Assembly (NCBI GenBank): GCA_023512835.1
Contig: JAKCVP010000022.1
Location: forward strand, 1 to 64,000
DNA: 64,000 bases
Direction: 5' to 3'
From: Taxillus chinensis
Taxonomy: Eukaryota > Streptophyta > Magnoliopsida > Santalales > Loranthaceae
Shown: one piece after another, positions 1 to 11,724 of the stretch
How the letters are laid out: the number at the start of each line of letters is the position of its first letter
Position numbering within the stretch: position 1 is the first letter of the stretch
Position numbers and translations under genes: made by a program
Notes under the pieces: generated by a model
The model's database searches: none
Seen by the model: only the letters and a program-made list of their open reading frames with translations
Told to the model about the DNA's origin: nothing

Positions 1-1233
1 GACGCTCATATATACACGAGCGTCTCGGCGGAAGATGGCACCCACTTTCTACCGCAGGCATGAGCGGGGTCTGCAGATGCGTTATTTACACAGAGTTGGA
101 GCACACGTAGTCTAGGGGGACGATCAGTCATGCGTGGAGCTTCCCAGTTGGTGCCCACGCGCTCCGGACAGAGATTGGATCCGCCGCTCGCGATGCACAG
201 CCAACCAAACAAACTCGCTCTCTGACCTCCTTTGGCGATGAGGCATTTTCCCAGAGTCCACTTGCTGCAATAGTCTGATATTGACTAGCCGGGCGAGCTG
301 GGGCCATTGGGGCCCTGGGCGTCTATCGCCCTACAGTAACCGGATCGAGGTCGCCAGGGTGACGTGCTAGGGCGGTCCCCATGGTTCCGAGGGGAGCTTA
401 GGGCTGTAGCGAGTGGGGCAGAGCTCACGAGCATGGTGTTTGACTTTAAAGCGACATGGCGAGAGTTTGCAGCAGTGCGAGTGTGGACACTGGAGTTTGG
501 ACTCTGGAGTGATTTTTGTAACGCGGACAACGACTCCAAGAGTTCCGAGTCCCAAGTCCCGACTGGCGAAAGAGGAGGGAGGGTTAGGCGATGTGACTAG
601 CACCACGATTGCAGAACAATGATGCGCATGAAGATGTCAATAGTTGAGCCCAGCGATTGTATATCGTATTCGAAACGGCCGCCAACACAACAGAGTACAA
701 GAGACCAAATGACAAAAGTGACAGGAGGTATGCGCATCAAGACTTGCTCCAGCAGACGGGCAACAAGCAAGGGACCAACCCCCTCCCACCCTGTATATCT
801 GGCCGTGACACCGCCGTCGCAGGCATTTGCAAGTCGAGAACCCTGGATAAAGACGCATGGGGAAAGACCCCTGACTGCCACGCTGCTGCATAAGCAAAAA
901 GAACCAAATAACCTAAATTCAACCGCAGGGTATATGCAAAAAGTGGGTAGTTCATCGTTGGAGCTCATTTACAAAGGCACAAGTCGTTGTCTGCTCAATC
1001 AAAAAGGATAACCTCCCCTTGCCTGCTTCTCTCTCTGTCCAAACACATAAGCCGCTTCTGCTGATGCTGCAGAAGCATACGAAAGTCGCATTCAAGAAAC
1101 CCCGACTGCGCAGCAGCCAAAAGAAAAGCCATAGGCTAGCGTCGTAACTGCCCGTCGTCACCAGCGAGAGCCAAGGCACTGATTCTCTTTTCAAACGCCA
1201 GAAGAATGCCGTTTATCGCGTACCAGTCGCCGT
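1..1233. other. Intergenic, no gene recognised
   Basis: Only short overlapping open frames of biased composition occur on both strands, none with a recognisable domain or convincing splice structure. The right end is the 3' flank of the minus-strand DUF1996 gene. Nothing else is seen. Confidence 0.6.
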
Positions 1234-2742
1234 CTATGCGTGGTGCTTGTGGGCGTGGTGGTGCAGGTGGCGCTTGGCGGCTGCGGGAGTAGCGGCTGCT
1301 GGGCCGGAGCCCGCAGTCACGTACACAATCTGCTCCTCGACGCAAATCTCCCACGCCTCCTCGCCCTTGATGACTGTCTCCTTCTTGGCGCAGTTGGACT
1401 TGGCCTGGGCCACAGACGCAGGAGCCGCAGATGACGGAACCTTGGCAGCCGCAGCCTGGACGTTGTTGGCAGACGGCTTGACGCTGGCCTTGGAGCCAAT
1501 GTTGATTGAGATGCCAGCGTTCTCGTTGTCGGAGCTCTTGGACGACGCAGACTCGCCCTTGCCGTAGTATGGCTCAGGGCCGCTGGTGATCGGGTTGTCA
1601 CCGTACAGCTTGGAGATGTTGCTGTCGCAGGTCTCGTGGGCAATGAGAGAGGGCATCTTGGCGATCTGGCACTGTTGCATGTCCGAGTCGCTAACCAGGT
1701 CGAAGATGGGGCAGTCCTCGACACGGCCAGACAGGTTGGTGCAGGTGTTGATGGCGCTGCCGAGAACACCATCCTCCCAGGCCTCCATGAAGTCACCGTG
1801 GTTGGAGAAACCAGTCGTGTCACCAGTGGACAAGACAAAGGTACCGTCCTTGCCAGCGAATTCGTTGGTGTTGAAGATAGTCTCGAAGAAGATGGAGGGG
1901 TAGCGCGTGTTGAAGCCAGATGGGCAGTCACCGCTCATGACCGCCGAGGGGTAGGCGACGTGGCTCTTGTGGTTGTCCGAGTCGGTCTGGCCGTTACCGC
2001 ACGAGGGGAACATGATCTCGAAGCGCACACCATCCTTGCAGTTGGCGTCAAGGTAGTCCTTGGAAGGAAGGAAGTGACGGCCCAAAGAAGGCTCAGGGGT
2101 CTTGGAGTAGTCCAAGCAGTTGAAGCCAAGAGCCTTCTGCTCGAGAGCAGGCTGGCTGGCCTCGTAGCCGGTCCACTCGCTCTTGGGGGGCTCGGGAACG
2201 GCGCAGGTGAAGTTGCGGCGGTGGGGGTCACCGGCAAGCATGCGGAATCCCTTGGGGAAGGGCTGGATGTTGTCTCCGTACAGGAGGTAGTAGCTGCGAG
2301 TCTCCACGTTAACCTCTCAATCGGCGCGTAGAGTAAGAGTCGACTTACGCAAGCATACCGCCGGACTGCTTGACGGGCTCAAAGTCGCCGCCGGCGTGCT
2401 TGAAGTAGAGCATTGGGTGCCAGTAGTTGGACATGTCCTGCTTGACACCGCAGGTGGTGCAAGCACCACCGAGAAGCTCAGCGACAGTGTTGGTCAGGCC
2501 AATGGCTGTTGCGCAGAAAATCAGTATGTGTTGCCTCTGTGTCATTCTTGCGCATGCGCTCAGATGTGCATACCGCTGGATCCCTGGATGGAGTGGGAGT
2601 GGCTGGCAGCGACTCCAATGTCGACAATGGGGTCGATGCGGGCGTTGGCGAGCTGACCACGGCAGGGCAGACGCCAGAAAGCATCAGCACCTCCGAAGAG
2701 GGCGAGAGCCAGCGCGAGGTTGTTCATGCTGGAGGGAGCCAT
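1234..2742 (-). CDS. Secreted DUF1996-domain protein
   Basis: Three exons on the minus strand, 2742-2574, 2505-2359 and 2315-1234, give 465 aa. Both introns have GTATGC donors and join in phase 1. The start at 2742 precedes a hydrophobic segment ending in ADA, followed by FWRLPCRG, the typical secretion signal and mature N-terminus of fungal DUF1996 proteins. The core shows the family pattern: RIDPIVD, a HSHSIQG segment, a CTTCGVKQD segment with paired Cys, YWHPMLYF and PFPKGFRMLAGDP, then a long Cys-containing middle (residues about 130-330) with HKSHVAYP. The last 120 residues are Ser/Ala/Lys-rich and presumably disordered, ending in a cluster of eight His within about a dozen residues. Family function is unknown; an extracellular or wall-associated role is inferred. 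The His-rich tail could bind metal, but no catalytic motif is evident. Homology confidence is high, exact introns good. Confidence 0.88.
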
Positions 2743-3844
2743 TTGGGCGTTTGTTGTGCGGCGAGAAGCGAAAGGATGCTGGTATGAGCGTCGAAAAGAG
2801 TGTGGGAGGACCGAAGTCTTGAGGGTAAAGAACGACAGAGGCACGAGACGGCCTTGGGGGTCAGCGCTACACAGACAATTGAAGAGGTGTGAAAGGCTGG
2901 TGAAGAGAGAAGCGAGCGAGAAGAGGAAGAGGGTCGGGGGCAGAGGAGACAGGATGGGGGGACACGAATGACCTGGAAATGAGGAAGCTCGATCTGGTAA
3001 GGGAAATTGGATAGAAGGCCAATAATGTCGGGCTCAGACGGTACGCCCCCTGACTATCGATTCAGCTATGCCCTCTGCGACCAAGCGCGGCGTCAAACGT
3101 CTGACTTTCACGAGGTACCCGCCACCTGCTTTGTCGACTTCATCAAACGCCCCTTGAACTCTCCGCTGTGAAGCGTGCGATGAAACCTGAATCTGGTGCG
3201 GCCGGCGCTGTCAATGTCGTTAAAGTTCGCCAGCAAGCACTATCGTCCAGCTCGCTTGCTGCCCTGACGCCTCTGGGGGAGCCTCGTGCTGGCACCTCCG
3301 TTTAGCGCCCGACTAACAAGAACCTTTTTCCGGCGGTACGTCGCCAGTGGTTGTTCCCCTGATGATGCGCTTGTGCGGATCCTGCTACGTCTGCGGCCAG
3401 ACAAATGCCCGTCGTCGCACTGCCCCGAGACTGAGCCAACGAGGCGCAGTTGGCCCAAGAATAGCATGCTCCAAGTGACCACCAATGAACGACTCAGGCT
3501 CCCAATGCCCATGTCTGGACGCTGAATGCTGCTGGGCGGATGCTGCAGCTGCAGCTCGTCATCTTAGGTCGTCCCGATTACAACCTCTGCTGGCCGGCAT
3601 CGTTATCCGTCGACTCGTTTCAATCTCCACCTGCCAGTGCGCCCCAATCTGCCAGGACGCGCCGCCCGGTGAAACGGCGTCTGGCGCGTGTGCTTGTCCA
3701 AGACTCCGCCAGGCCCCGTCGTCAGATGATCGCAGCGATTCTCTTCGAGAAGCCGATGCACCAGGGAAGAAAAGACCGTTCAATGTCGCCGTAGATTTTA
3801 CTTCGAGGTAAGTGCGCGGCATTCCTCCTTGCAGGTCACTGCCT
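2743..3844. other. Intergenic / promoter of the DUF1996 gene
   Basis: The DUF1996 5' flank and aminotransferase 3' flank meet here. The stretch 2880-2970 is purine-rich on the plus strand, so pyrimidine-rich upstream of the minus-strand start, as is common in fungal promoters. No gene is supported. Confidence 0.5.
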
Positions 3845-5751
3845 TCAGCAAGGCCCCGTCAACAGACTGAGACCCTCTGCCGGTGCTGCCGCCGAGCGTT
3901 GGCTGTCGTCAAGGAGCTTGTCGATCGCGCTGGGATCTTTGATGCGGAAGAAGGCGTGCACTCCGTCAAGGTATCGTTGACTGATAGGCGCCACATCGGC
4001 CTCGTCTACACCGGCAAAGCACAGCCGGTGAAATCTCCATGCGCGGTCTGCTTTTATGGCAGGATTCGCGCCGAAGATGGCGCCTGGAGAAGCCAACACC
4101 AAATACTGCCGCTTTGTCAAGAACACAAAGAGGGCTTGCGCAAGTCGTGAGCCGTCGACCAGCTTCGCAAGCGGATGACCGTCGTAGAGCACTTCGAGCC
4201 AGACAAACATACCGCCCATGGGCCAGGTGAAGTCCAATACTTTGGTCGATTGCACGACCGCCCACCCGTCGTCGTCATCCGACTCTGCCAACGCATCCAA
4301 GTACGGCATCGACCCTGTCTTGAGCAGGTGCAGACCCTGGTCGAGGACCTTGCACATGGCTTGCATGCGGCGCTCGTAGTTGCCCCGAAGACCTTCCATC
4401 CACCGAACCCAGCCGGTTGCATCCCATCCCTTACTCATAGGCTCGGTCGATGAACTGGGTGGCTGAGTAGAGCCAATCAGAAGCTGCGCCACGAGAGCTT
4501 GCACAAAGCCAGAGGGCTGTTGTGTGCCTGACTCTGTGAGGCGCAGAAAACGCTCGACGAGGGACGGCTGTGCAGTGATCCAGCCGAGACGACACCCTGG
4601 GGCAATCAGCTTCGAGAATGTGTCTAGGCGCACGACGCGACCGTCGACGTCAATGCTCAAATAAGACGGGACAAGCGAGTCAAGAAAGGGGAAGCCGCTC
4701 GATGCGCGGGTGGAGTATGAGGTATCAGTCAGAGGCGAATGTCCAACACGCCCAGATGCGATATTGGCCTCGACCGCCGAAGGATACTGTAGCACCCAGT
4801 AAGGATCGTCCTCGATGATGATGATGTCGTACTTTGAGCATAGTGCATAGATCTCTTTCCTCCGCTGCAGACTCAAGATGCCTCCCGTCGGATTCTGACC
4901 GATGGTGACAGTATAGAGCAGGTGCGGGCGAGCACCGCGGGTGAAGTCCCAATTCTCCAGCACGTCTCGTAGACCTCCGGGCCCTTCGGCAAGCATGCCT
5001 TGGCTGTCCATCTTGACACCGTCAATGTTGATGCCGCGCGGTATGGCGCAAGCAAGGGTTCCATTAAAGGCATACTCCTCCGTCACCAGACCCTGCTTCT
5101 TTTCAATGGGGTCGACGCCCTCTGTCCACGGCTCGACAAAAGCCAGCATGCACTTTGCAAAGCCATCTGTGTTGCCAACGGTAAAGGTGATATCAGGACC
5201 ACCTGCATAAGGGACATGGGGGTGCATGTGATTACGGGTAAAGGACTTTACGAAGTCGAACAAGGGTGGATAGCCTTGAGCGGTGCCATACTGCAAGGCC
5301 GAGGCAAGATCGATTTTCTGGGTCAGATCTTGTTTATCAGAGAAGCGGTTCACTACGACGCGAGAGGACTGCGGCAGCGAGGACGACAGCGATGGGCGCG
5401 GATGGGCCGGAAGTGCATTGGAGGGCACGGAGGGCTCAAAGCGATCTGGAGCAGCGACGCGGCCTTCTAGAGTGTCGAAGGGAAAGTAGTTTGGATTGGG
5501 CAGGCCTTGTGAGATGATGTCAGTTGTGGGGGGTGGTAGTTGGGGGAGGGCAGGAACAGACCTCCAGCAAGCTGGCCAATGCCAGGGATGGCGAAGTACT
5601 TGTACAGGTCCTTGATCTGACTGACAGGCCAGCGACGGGTGGTGGGGTTGAGATGGTGGGAGAGATCACGGGGAGGGCGGAGTGGTCCGCTGTCAGACAA
5701 GGGCAGGGGGCAGCTGGAGGGCATGGCGTGATTGCCGTCTCGTCGCATCAT
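3845..5751 (-). CDS. Aro8-type PLP aminotransferase (class I/II)
   Basis: Two exons, 5751-5562 and 5505-3845, encode 616 aa; the intron has a GTCTGT donor and a CTGAC branch site before CACAAG. The joined sequence restores the family N-terminus: DLSHHLNP, KDLYKYFAIPGIGQLAGGLP, then NPNYFPFDTLE. Further family motifs are ALQYGTAQGYPPL, TVGNTDG, the QNPTGG turn, IIIEDDPYW with the Asp that contacts the PLP pyridine nitrogen, and RLDTFSKLIAPGCRLGW with the Schiff-base Lys near residue 362. These match fungal aromatic aminotransferases (Aro8) and kynurenine/aminoadipate aminotransferases, which transfer amino groups from aromatic or aminoadipate donors to 2-oxo acids. Substrate cannot be fixed from sequence. 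The start could also be the ATG at 5748 or 5724. No neighbour suggests a pathway. Confidence 0.9.
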
Positions 5752-6734
5752 CACTGGCCGGTCCGGATGCAGCGAAAATAGAGGATACCTAGGTAGGAGG
5801 ATACAGACGATGATGCTAGGAAGAACAGTGTCCTCAGGTCCAGACAGAGAAGACCACAGTCGACGAGCGAGAACGACCTGAGATGTCCATCCCGCTTATC
5901 GGTTGCTTATACAATCAATGACCATATGCCATTCATCCACCCATCCGCTCTCGCTGGCGCCTCGCAGCGCTGCCGTGAGCAGACACCGGTGAATCAGGTC
6001 AGCCACGGGCAACAAATACTGCACATGGAGCAGTGCACAGGTCTGCTGGTAGGACTCGGCCAGAACAGAGCAGAGCAGAGCAGAGCAGAGCAGAGCAGAG
6101 CCTCTCTGCCGTGTCTGCCTCTCCGGCAACCGCTCCCACTACTGTACTTCGTACTGCCGCCGTCGGGGCCCCGGATACGCGGTTGGCGACAGCCCAGGCC
6201 GGGGTGGGTGCTGTGAGTGCAAGCAGTACCTGCTGCATGCCCCGTCAAGGTATCGAACCCAGGGCGCAGGGATGCCTCAAGGTTCGACGCTGTCCCCTGT
6301 TCGTCGACGCTCTTTCAAGCTTCCTGCGCGCAAACATCTTCCTCCTCCTCTTCACTCCAATCCTGCCTCGCCAACCCCCCCGTGCGCCCCCAACTCGGCT
6401 GTTTGCCTGGATGCGCCGACCTGCGATCGACAATGCGCCCTCCACCCAATGACGAATTAGAGCCGCTCGTGGCTGCCGTGCCTCGACGGCCCTCACGGTA
6501 TGGAGCCACAGGTAACTACACCTCTCCTCTCTCTGCTGCTAGCTGCGACCAGCGATCATCTGCTTCTTGTTGATCAGTGCCCTTGTTTTTTGCTCAAGAG
6601 GCCTGCCGGATCTCCTTGCTCCTGCTCTTCTTCTCATTCTCGTGTCAGCCGGCCTGGCACTGCATTCCGCCCGCCGCCTCAACACTCGCTTCCATATTTT
6701 GCCACGCCTTTGATCCTTGTCTGAGCAAGCAATA
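5752..6734. other. Divergent promoter region
   Basis: It separates the minus-strand aminotransferase from the plus-strand LCCL gene and holds a CAGAG microsatellite. The last 250 bases before the LCCL start are pyrimidine-rich, typical of a fungal core promoter and leader. No gene is supported. Confidence 0.5.
6061..6101. repeat. CAGAG pentanucleotide microsatellite
   Basis: Seven perfect tandem CAGAG units occupy 6066-6100, preceded by one imperfect unit. It lies in the shared upstream region of the aminotransferase and LCCL genes. Confidence 0.95.
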
Positions 6735-8694
6735 ATGGGCAAAACAGACGCCTCCGTTTCCACCCAGCAGCATGATCTCGAGAGTGCACAGCAGTCCAGT
6801 ACAGAGTCCCGCAATGACTCTCTGCCAACCCCACATCCCGAACGTCTACCGGCCCCAGACGATCTGATCCCAACCATTCCAGACCACATAGAGCAGCCCG
6901 GCTGGCTGCGCAAGATTACACTCCACATTCCCTCCCCTATCAAGAAGGCCTCAAATGCTGTAGTCAATTGGGTCAAGGGCCCCACGCCCCCGCGCATATG
7001 GAAGGTTGAGCCATTCTTCCCCAAGTTTCAGACTGCGCCTCTGCGACTCGTCGATCGTATCGCTCCCAAGCACATGCAAAAGTTCTGGCTGTTAATGGCC
7101 TTCTATTTCGTCTGGCTATTGTGCTTTGTGACCATTCTCGACCAGTCGGCCTTTTCAAACGAGATCCCTGGCTATGGCTCTCCCATGCGCGTTTCCTGCG
7201 CAGCGCAATTCTGGTCGGACAAGAATGCGTGTGGCGTCAACGGCAACAACTGCAGGCCATTTTCGAACACGACAATCGCCTTCAGATGTCCAGCGCATTG
7301 CATCACCACGCAGCAGTTGAATCCTCACGCCGTTGGCGCTCAGAATGTCATCTATCAGCCCTTGGTCGTTGGTGGTCCCACCGATCTGTCCCACAGTGTA
7401 GACTCGGCTGTGTACCGCGGTGATAGCTTCATCTGTGCTGCAGCCATTCATGCTGGCTACTTTGGCGATACCCAAGGAGGCTGCGGTGTCGCTCAGCTTG
7501 TTGGAACCAGATCGGACTTTCCTGCCGTCAGCCAGAATGGCATCTCCTCCACAAGCTTCGACAGCAACTTTCCTCTCTCGTTCAGATTTCTGCCCGGAAA
7601 GACTGGCAATTGCAGAGATCTGAGATGGCCTCTACTCGCAGTCTCCGTTGGGCTCACTGCAATTCTGTCCATTTTCACCGACTCGCCGCCGGTGTTCTTT
7701 TGGTCCATCTTCTGCATCTTGTTCTTCCATTGCGCCCTGGTCTCGGACCCGCCAACCGCAACCGACTATTACTCGCTTGTGTCCTCGGCAATTGGCCGCT
7801 TTCTTCCTGCTGCGTTCTGCATGGGCATCATGTATCAGTTCTGCGTGCGCCGGCAGCTGACTGGTCTCAAGGCCCAGTTCGAGAAGACTGTGCTTTGGCT
7901 CGGGGCATGCTGGGTAGGCACACTCAACAACTACACCTTCGACAAGATCCCCATCCAGCGTCTCACCCCTCATGACATTGCACAGCAGCCTGGCGCGGTG
8001 ACAGCATTGGTCATCATCGTGCTTGTCATCTTTGTCATTGCCGTCGGACAGGCATGGGCGATTCGTGTCGAGGGTCGCATGCCCCGATACCTGGCGCTCT
8101 ATGCATTGATTGGCTTCTGCATCCTGATGCTGCTCGCCATTCCAAAGATGAACCTGCGCCTCCACCACTATATTCTGGGCCTTTTGCTTCTGCCTGGCAC
8201 TGCGATGCAGAATCGACCCAGTATGGTCTACCAAGGACTCTTGGTGGGCCTCTTCATCAACGGTATAGCGCGATGGGGCTTCGACTCGATCATTCAGACC
8301 CCAGGTGAGCTCCTTCAAGATGGCCAGCTGGGCTCAGACTTGCCCCTTGTAAATACTCCCGTGATTGTGAACAAAAATATTACCCTGACTTGGGACCTTG
8401 ACTATCCTACTGGAGTTGATGGTCTCTCGGTAAGTTTACGCCCTCCCGGCGGCACTTGTCCAGGCTAACACGCTCTAGATTCTTGTGAATGATGTTGAGC
8501 GCTACAGAGGGTATATTTACGACGATACGAGCAATTTCACCTGGACTAGAAAGGCACCTGCTGGTCACCCAGAGTACTTTCGTTTTGGATACATGGAGGG
8601 CACGTCGCCGCTAGATTACACCAAGGCGGCTATTTGGGATGCTGACGGGAATTGGATTCCGATGCAGCCCGGCGCAAGCAAGGTAAAGGTATAG
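6735..8694 (+). CDS. LCCL-domain polytopic membrane protein
   Basis: Exons 6735-8429 and 8479-8694 give 636 aa; the intron runs from GTAAGT through GCTAAC to CTCTAG. The first ATG is 6735. After about 110 polar residues comes one hydrophobic segment (about 115-137), then a Cys-rich extracytoplasmic LCCL module (about 140-290) with the motif VYRGDSFICAAAIHAG and GGCGVAQLVG. A series of seven or eight hydrophobic segments follows (about 300-510), ending in a soluble C-terminal domain. This architecture is characteristic of a fungal family annotated only as LCCL domain-containing protein. LCCL modules are thought to bind ligands such as lipids or glycans. The role here is unknown; a secretory-pathway or plasma-membrane location is inferred. 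Confidence 0.88.
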
Positions 8695-9965
8695 TGGCCA
8701 GGATCATGGCATTAGATTTAGCATAGCGGGTCATATTGCTTTTCCCCAGATACCCACCCATTCATTGGAGGAGCTGTAGAACGTCTGTGAGATGTGGAGA
8801 GCCTGACTTTTACGACATTTATGAGAATACTGGGACGAAGGAAACAAACTTTTACACTCTGCTAAAGTGCCGTCGCTCTCATCTGCTCCCACTCTATACT
8901 TTCGTGTCACTTTTGTGGCAGTATAGTTTAAGGGATCTTCCCTTGACCCTGGCTGCGATGGCTGTGCACCTGGAGAAGCTTCCGCCCATACCTGCAGATC
9001 CGTGCTTCTGTTGTTCACCTACTTGGGCTTGCAGTGTTGGTGGGCATACAGGTCGTGAGGAGGTGCGAAAGCGAGCGGCAGGTCGAGCTCAAGATCCACG
9101 TGCGATCGGCGTGGCCTGACGTTCGGTGGCTTCACTATAACGATCAGTATAAGGTAGGTAGGTACTTCATGAGTGGGTCTTGCTCTCCTCACCACGTCAA
9201 CCCTTGACGCTTTGCCCACACGCGCGCAGTCTTGAAAGACGATCCCGTCCACGAACGACCTGACGAGTTCATAAAGCATTCGAGTTTGGTCGTTCTGGCA
9301 ACGACGGCCGCAGGGTCGGGCTTGTGGTCGGGCTCCGCGTGTTCTTGGGCAGAAGAACTACTGACGGGTCATCGCGTCTTGGACGAATGCGGAGGTCTCG
9401 ACCGCACCGATCAGGCCCAAATGCATCCCCCTCGGGCTGGCTCTCCACCTACAGACCCTACAAGTTCACATGGACTACGAACCGTCTGATTCGACGGCCC
9501 AGACGTGATCCACGTGGGCTGCGCGTCTCTCTTCTGGTCCTACATGCTTCTTGAATGGCAACCTCCGTGACTGCTCGCTGCCCTCAGACCCACCGTGTAC
9601 GTCAAGCGACGTGATGGGCTTGTGCTGCTTGCTACCACACGCTGCCCTCGGCTTCAACCAGGCTTCAATCACAGGCAAAGCTCCACTCTGCCGAACTCTC
9701 AGCAGGTAGCTTGGACAATGCTGGGAACGACATGTTCTGATTGGCAGAGAGCGCGCTTGATGCCCGCTTTGACACCAGACATACGACGAGATGGCAACTT
9801 TGCCTCCGTGCCGAACGATGGTGGAGTCTCATTTTATATACCAGATCGACCCTCTGGCTATCCATCGCCCTTTCCTTTTGAGATCTCTCTCTTTGCCAGC
9901 TGACACTTTTCTCACTCGCTCGGCAGAGGTTCCCAAGCAGAAAGAACAAGCCACTGCTGCGCACG
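8695..9965. other. Intergenic, no gene recognised
   Basis: Short open frames here have no family resemblance. A TTTTATATA sequence near 9833 lies about 130 bases before the next start and could be a TATA element for that gene. Confidence 0.5.
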
Positions 9966-10748
9966 ATGCAGTCATTCCTCCGGATGCCGTCCTCGCGGGA
10001 CTCGCACGCGGACGGATACCGCTTCAAACCGCTGCGCAGCAAACATGAACACCGGACTTCCAGTATCTTATCGCCCATGGACATTGATAACGCAGGCTTC
10101 CCTCCGCCGCAACGACATCAGAGCACGCATTCAACGACTACGACAACGACCAAACGACCCCGTCCAAAGTCAATGGCCTTGAACAATCCTTCAAGTGACA
10201 CGCCTGTGAGCGAGTCTCGCAAGGAGAGGCGCTCAGAGCGGCCATCCTCTCTCTACGTGTCCGACGGCTACTCTTTACATCGGCCAATCGTGGTGCCAAA
10301 GTTCGACTCCATTCCCGAGACATCTTCAAACTCGTCTCGACCAAACGTGTCGCGCCGCACTACTTCGTCAAGGGCTCGGTCACCGGTGCCAATCAAGTTG
10401 AAGGTTGACACATCTCACGCCCCTCCGTCTTCACATCGCAGCCAGCCCATGTCCGCACAACCCATGTCTGCACAGCCCTACTCTGGAAGCATCAGCATCG
10501 GCCGAAGCGCCTACACCGACCCAAACGCATCGGACCCGCAGATGCTCATGCAGGCAGTAGCTGTTGCATATAGGACACAGCTTCAGATGGACTGGGACGA
10601 GATTGCGTTCCGGACGGAGCTAGACCCCGTGGAAATGGAAGTCTTGTACATGCGCATCGAGGAGGGCGCAAACTATTGCGGACAGCTGGATCGATACTTG
10701 ATGGTGATGAGGGAGCTGATAGGGAGAGAACGCAGGAGGAGAGGGTAG
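9966..10748 (+). CDS. Unrecognised disordered protein
   Basis: A single open frame of 260 aa begins at an ATG about 130 bases downstream of a TATA-like sequence. I do not recognise a family. The first 175 residues are rich in Ser, Thr, Pro and Arg with a run of six Thr, and contain two tandem MSAQP units; they are probably disordered. The last 70 residues, from DPQMLMQAVAVAYRTQ, look folded and helical, with acidic and Trp/Tyr-containing helices ending in basic ERRRRG. Coding is supported by length, by a helical C-terminus unlike a random frame, and by the upstream TATA-like element. The function is unknown; a scaffold or regulatory protein with a helical interaction domain would fit. Confidence 0.6.
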   Translation: MQSFLRMPSSRDSHADGYRFKPLRSKHEHRTSSILSPMDIDNAGFPPPQRHQSTHSTTTTTTKRPRPKSMALNNPSSDTPVSESRKERRSERPSSLYVSDGYSLHRPIVVPKFDSIPETSSNSSRPNVSRRTTSSRARSPVPIKLKVDTSHAPPSSHRSQPMSAQPMSAQPYSGSISIGRSAYTDPNASDPQMLMQAVAVAYRTQLQMDWDEIAFRTELDPVEMEVLYMRIEEGANYCGQLDRYLMVMRELIGRERRRRG

Positions 10749-11724
10749 ACAGGGCTTGTCTGACTGCATAGGGAGTTGGCATGCTGCATCCTAGCCAGAG
10801 AAAAGCACGTGAAATTGTACAAGCTGAAACTCACCATACACAAAAAAATGTATAGTGCCCATCGATCTTGTGGCTCGAGTCATTAACGACGACTACCATC
10901 GGACGGTCATCTTGCGTCACCATCGCGTAGCGCAAGGTCTGACGGGGGTGGGCTGACAGACTGCTCTGGCAAGTGTCATGAGAAAAGAGAGGCGCTAAGC
11001 ACCTGCTTGTTGACGATGCCGTCCCTCAAGGTCGCGCTGGAATAGCGACCGAGCTTCCGTGTTGCGCAGCTCGCTGTTCCATCAACCCATCACCCCATGA
11101 TCCTGGTGTTCTAAAAACAAAGGCCTAAGAGCGGTTCAAAAGGCAGATCATGGATGCTTATCAGTACCCAATACGGCTGGTGCCTTCGCGTGGCTTTCAC
11201 GTGCGGGCTGCCAGTGGCTGCTTTGAACTTCACCTCTATCCTTTGTCGATGCGATCGTTGGGAAGGCTCCTTATTGTCCAGTATTGCACAATTGATAGCA
11301 AAGAGGACCCTGACCTTGTCTGCGCAGCGATCATGACGGGAAATTGGCTCCCTCCGCAGCAGTTACAAGGCGAGGAGCCAGCCTGGAAACCAGATTGAGC
11401 AGCACCGCCTTGGTCTACCCCTTCTATGCTCATGCACTCGCTGCCCCCTGCTGCGTCGCCGGAAAGAAGCGGTTGTGTAGCCTGACAGGGAATCTCTGCG
11501 CAAATACCACCATAAAAAGATAAGCTGCCGTGGGTCACAATCCTGGTCCTTGATTGACAGCCCCGGACAAAGCAGAGAGGTAGTCCTTATCTCTGCCATT
11601 CACTTTCCGTGAAGTGCTGGTCGCCCAAGTTCTTGCCATCGAGTCCTTAACTGCCTTACTGCGCTTCCGAAAGTGCGTTGTACTGTAGTGCTGCAATCGC
11701 TATAGACGTCGATTACTCAGCAAG
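10749..11724. other. Upstream region of the ammonium transporter gene
   Basis: No gene is supported. The last 210 bases before the transporter start contain two GATA-type motifs, listed separately. Confidence 0.5.
11519..11592. promoter_or_regulatory. Paired GATA motifs upstream of ammonium transporter
   Basis: GATAAG lies at 11519-11524, and TTATCT (reverse of AGATAA) at 11587-11592, about 130-210 bases before the ATG at 11725. HGATAR sites are bound by AreA/NIT2 nitrogen-regulatory GATA factors, which activate ammonium transporters under nitrogen limitation. The motif is short, so binding here is inference from position and gene identity. Confidence 0.45.

Noticed and set aside
1636..2331. 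231-codon plus-strand frame across the DUF1996 gene
   Set aside because: It is antisense to a well-supported conserved gene, with composition mirroring that gene's codon use.
6240..6325. Possible tRNA on the minus strand (B-box-like GGGTTCGATACC)
   Set aside because: The T stem has a mismatch, no matching 5' acceptor strand or A box is visible, and the anticodon arm cannot be drawn.
7632..8318. 228-codon minus-strand frame across the LCCL gene
   Set aside because: It is antisense to conserved membrane helices and shows no independent homology.
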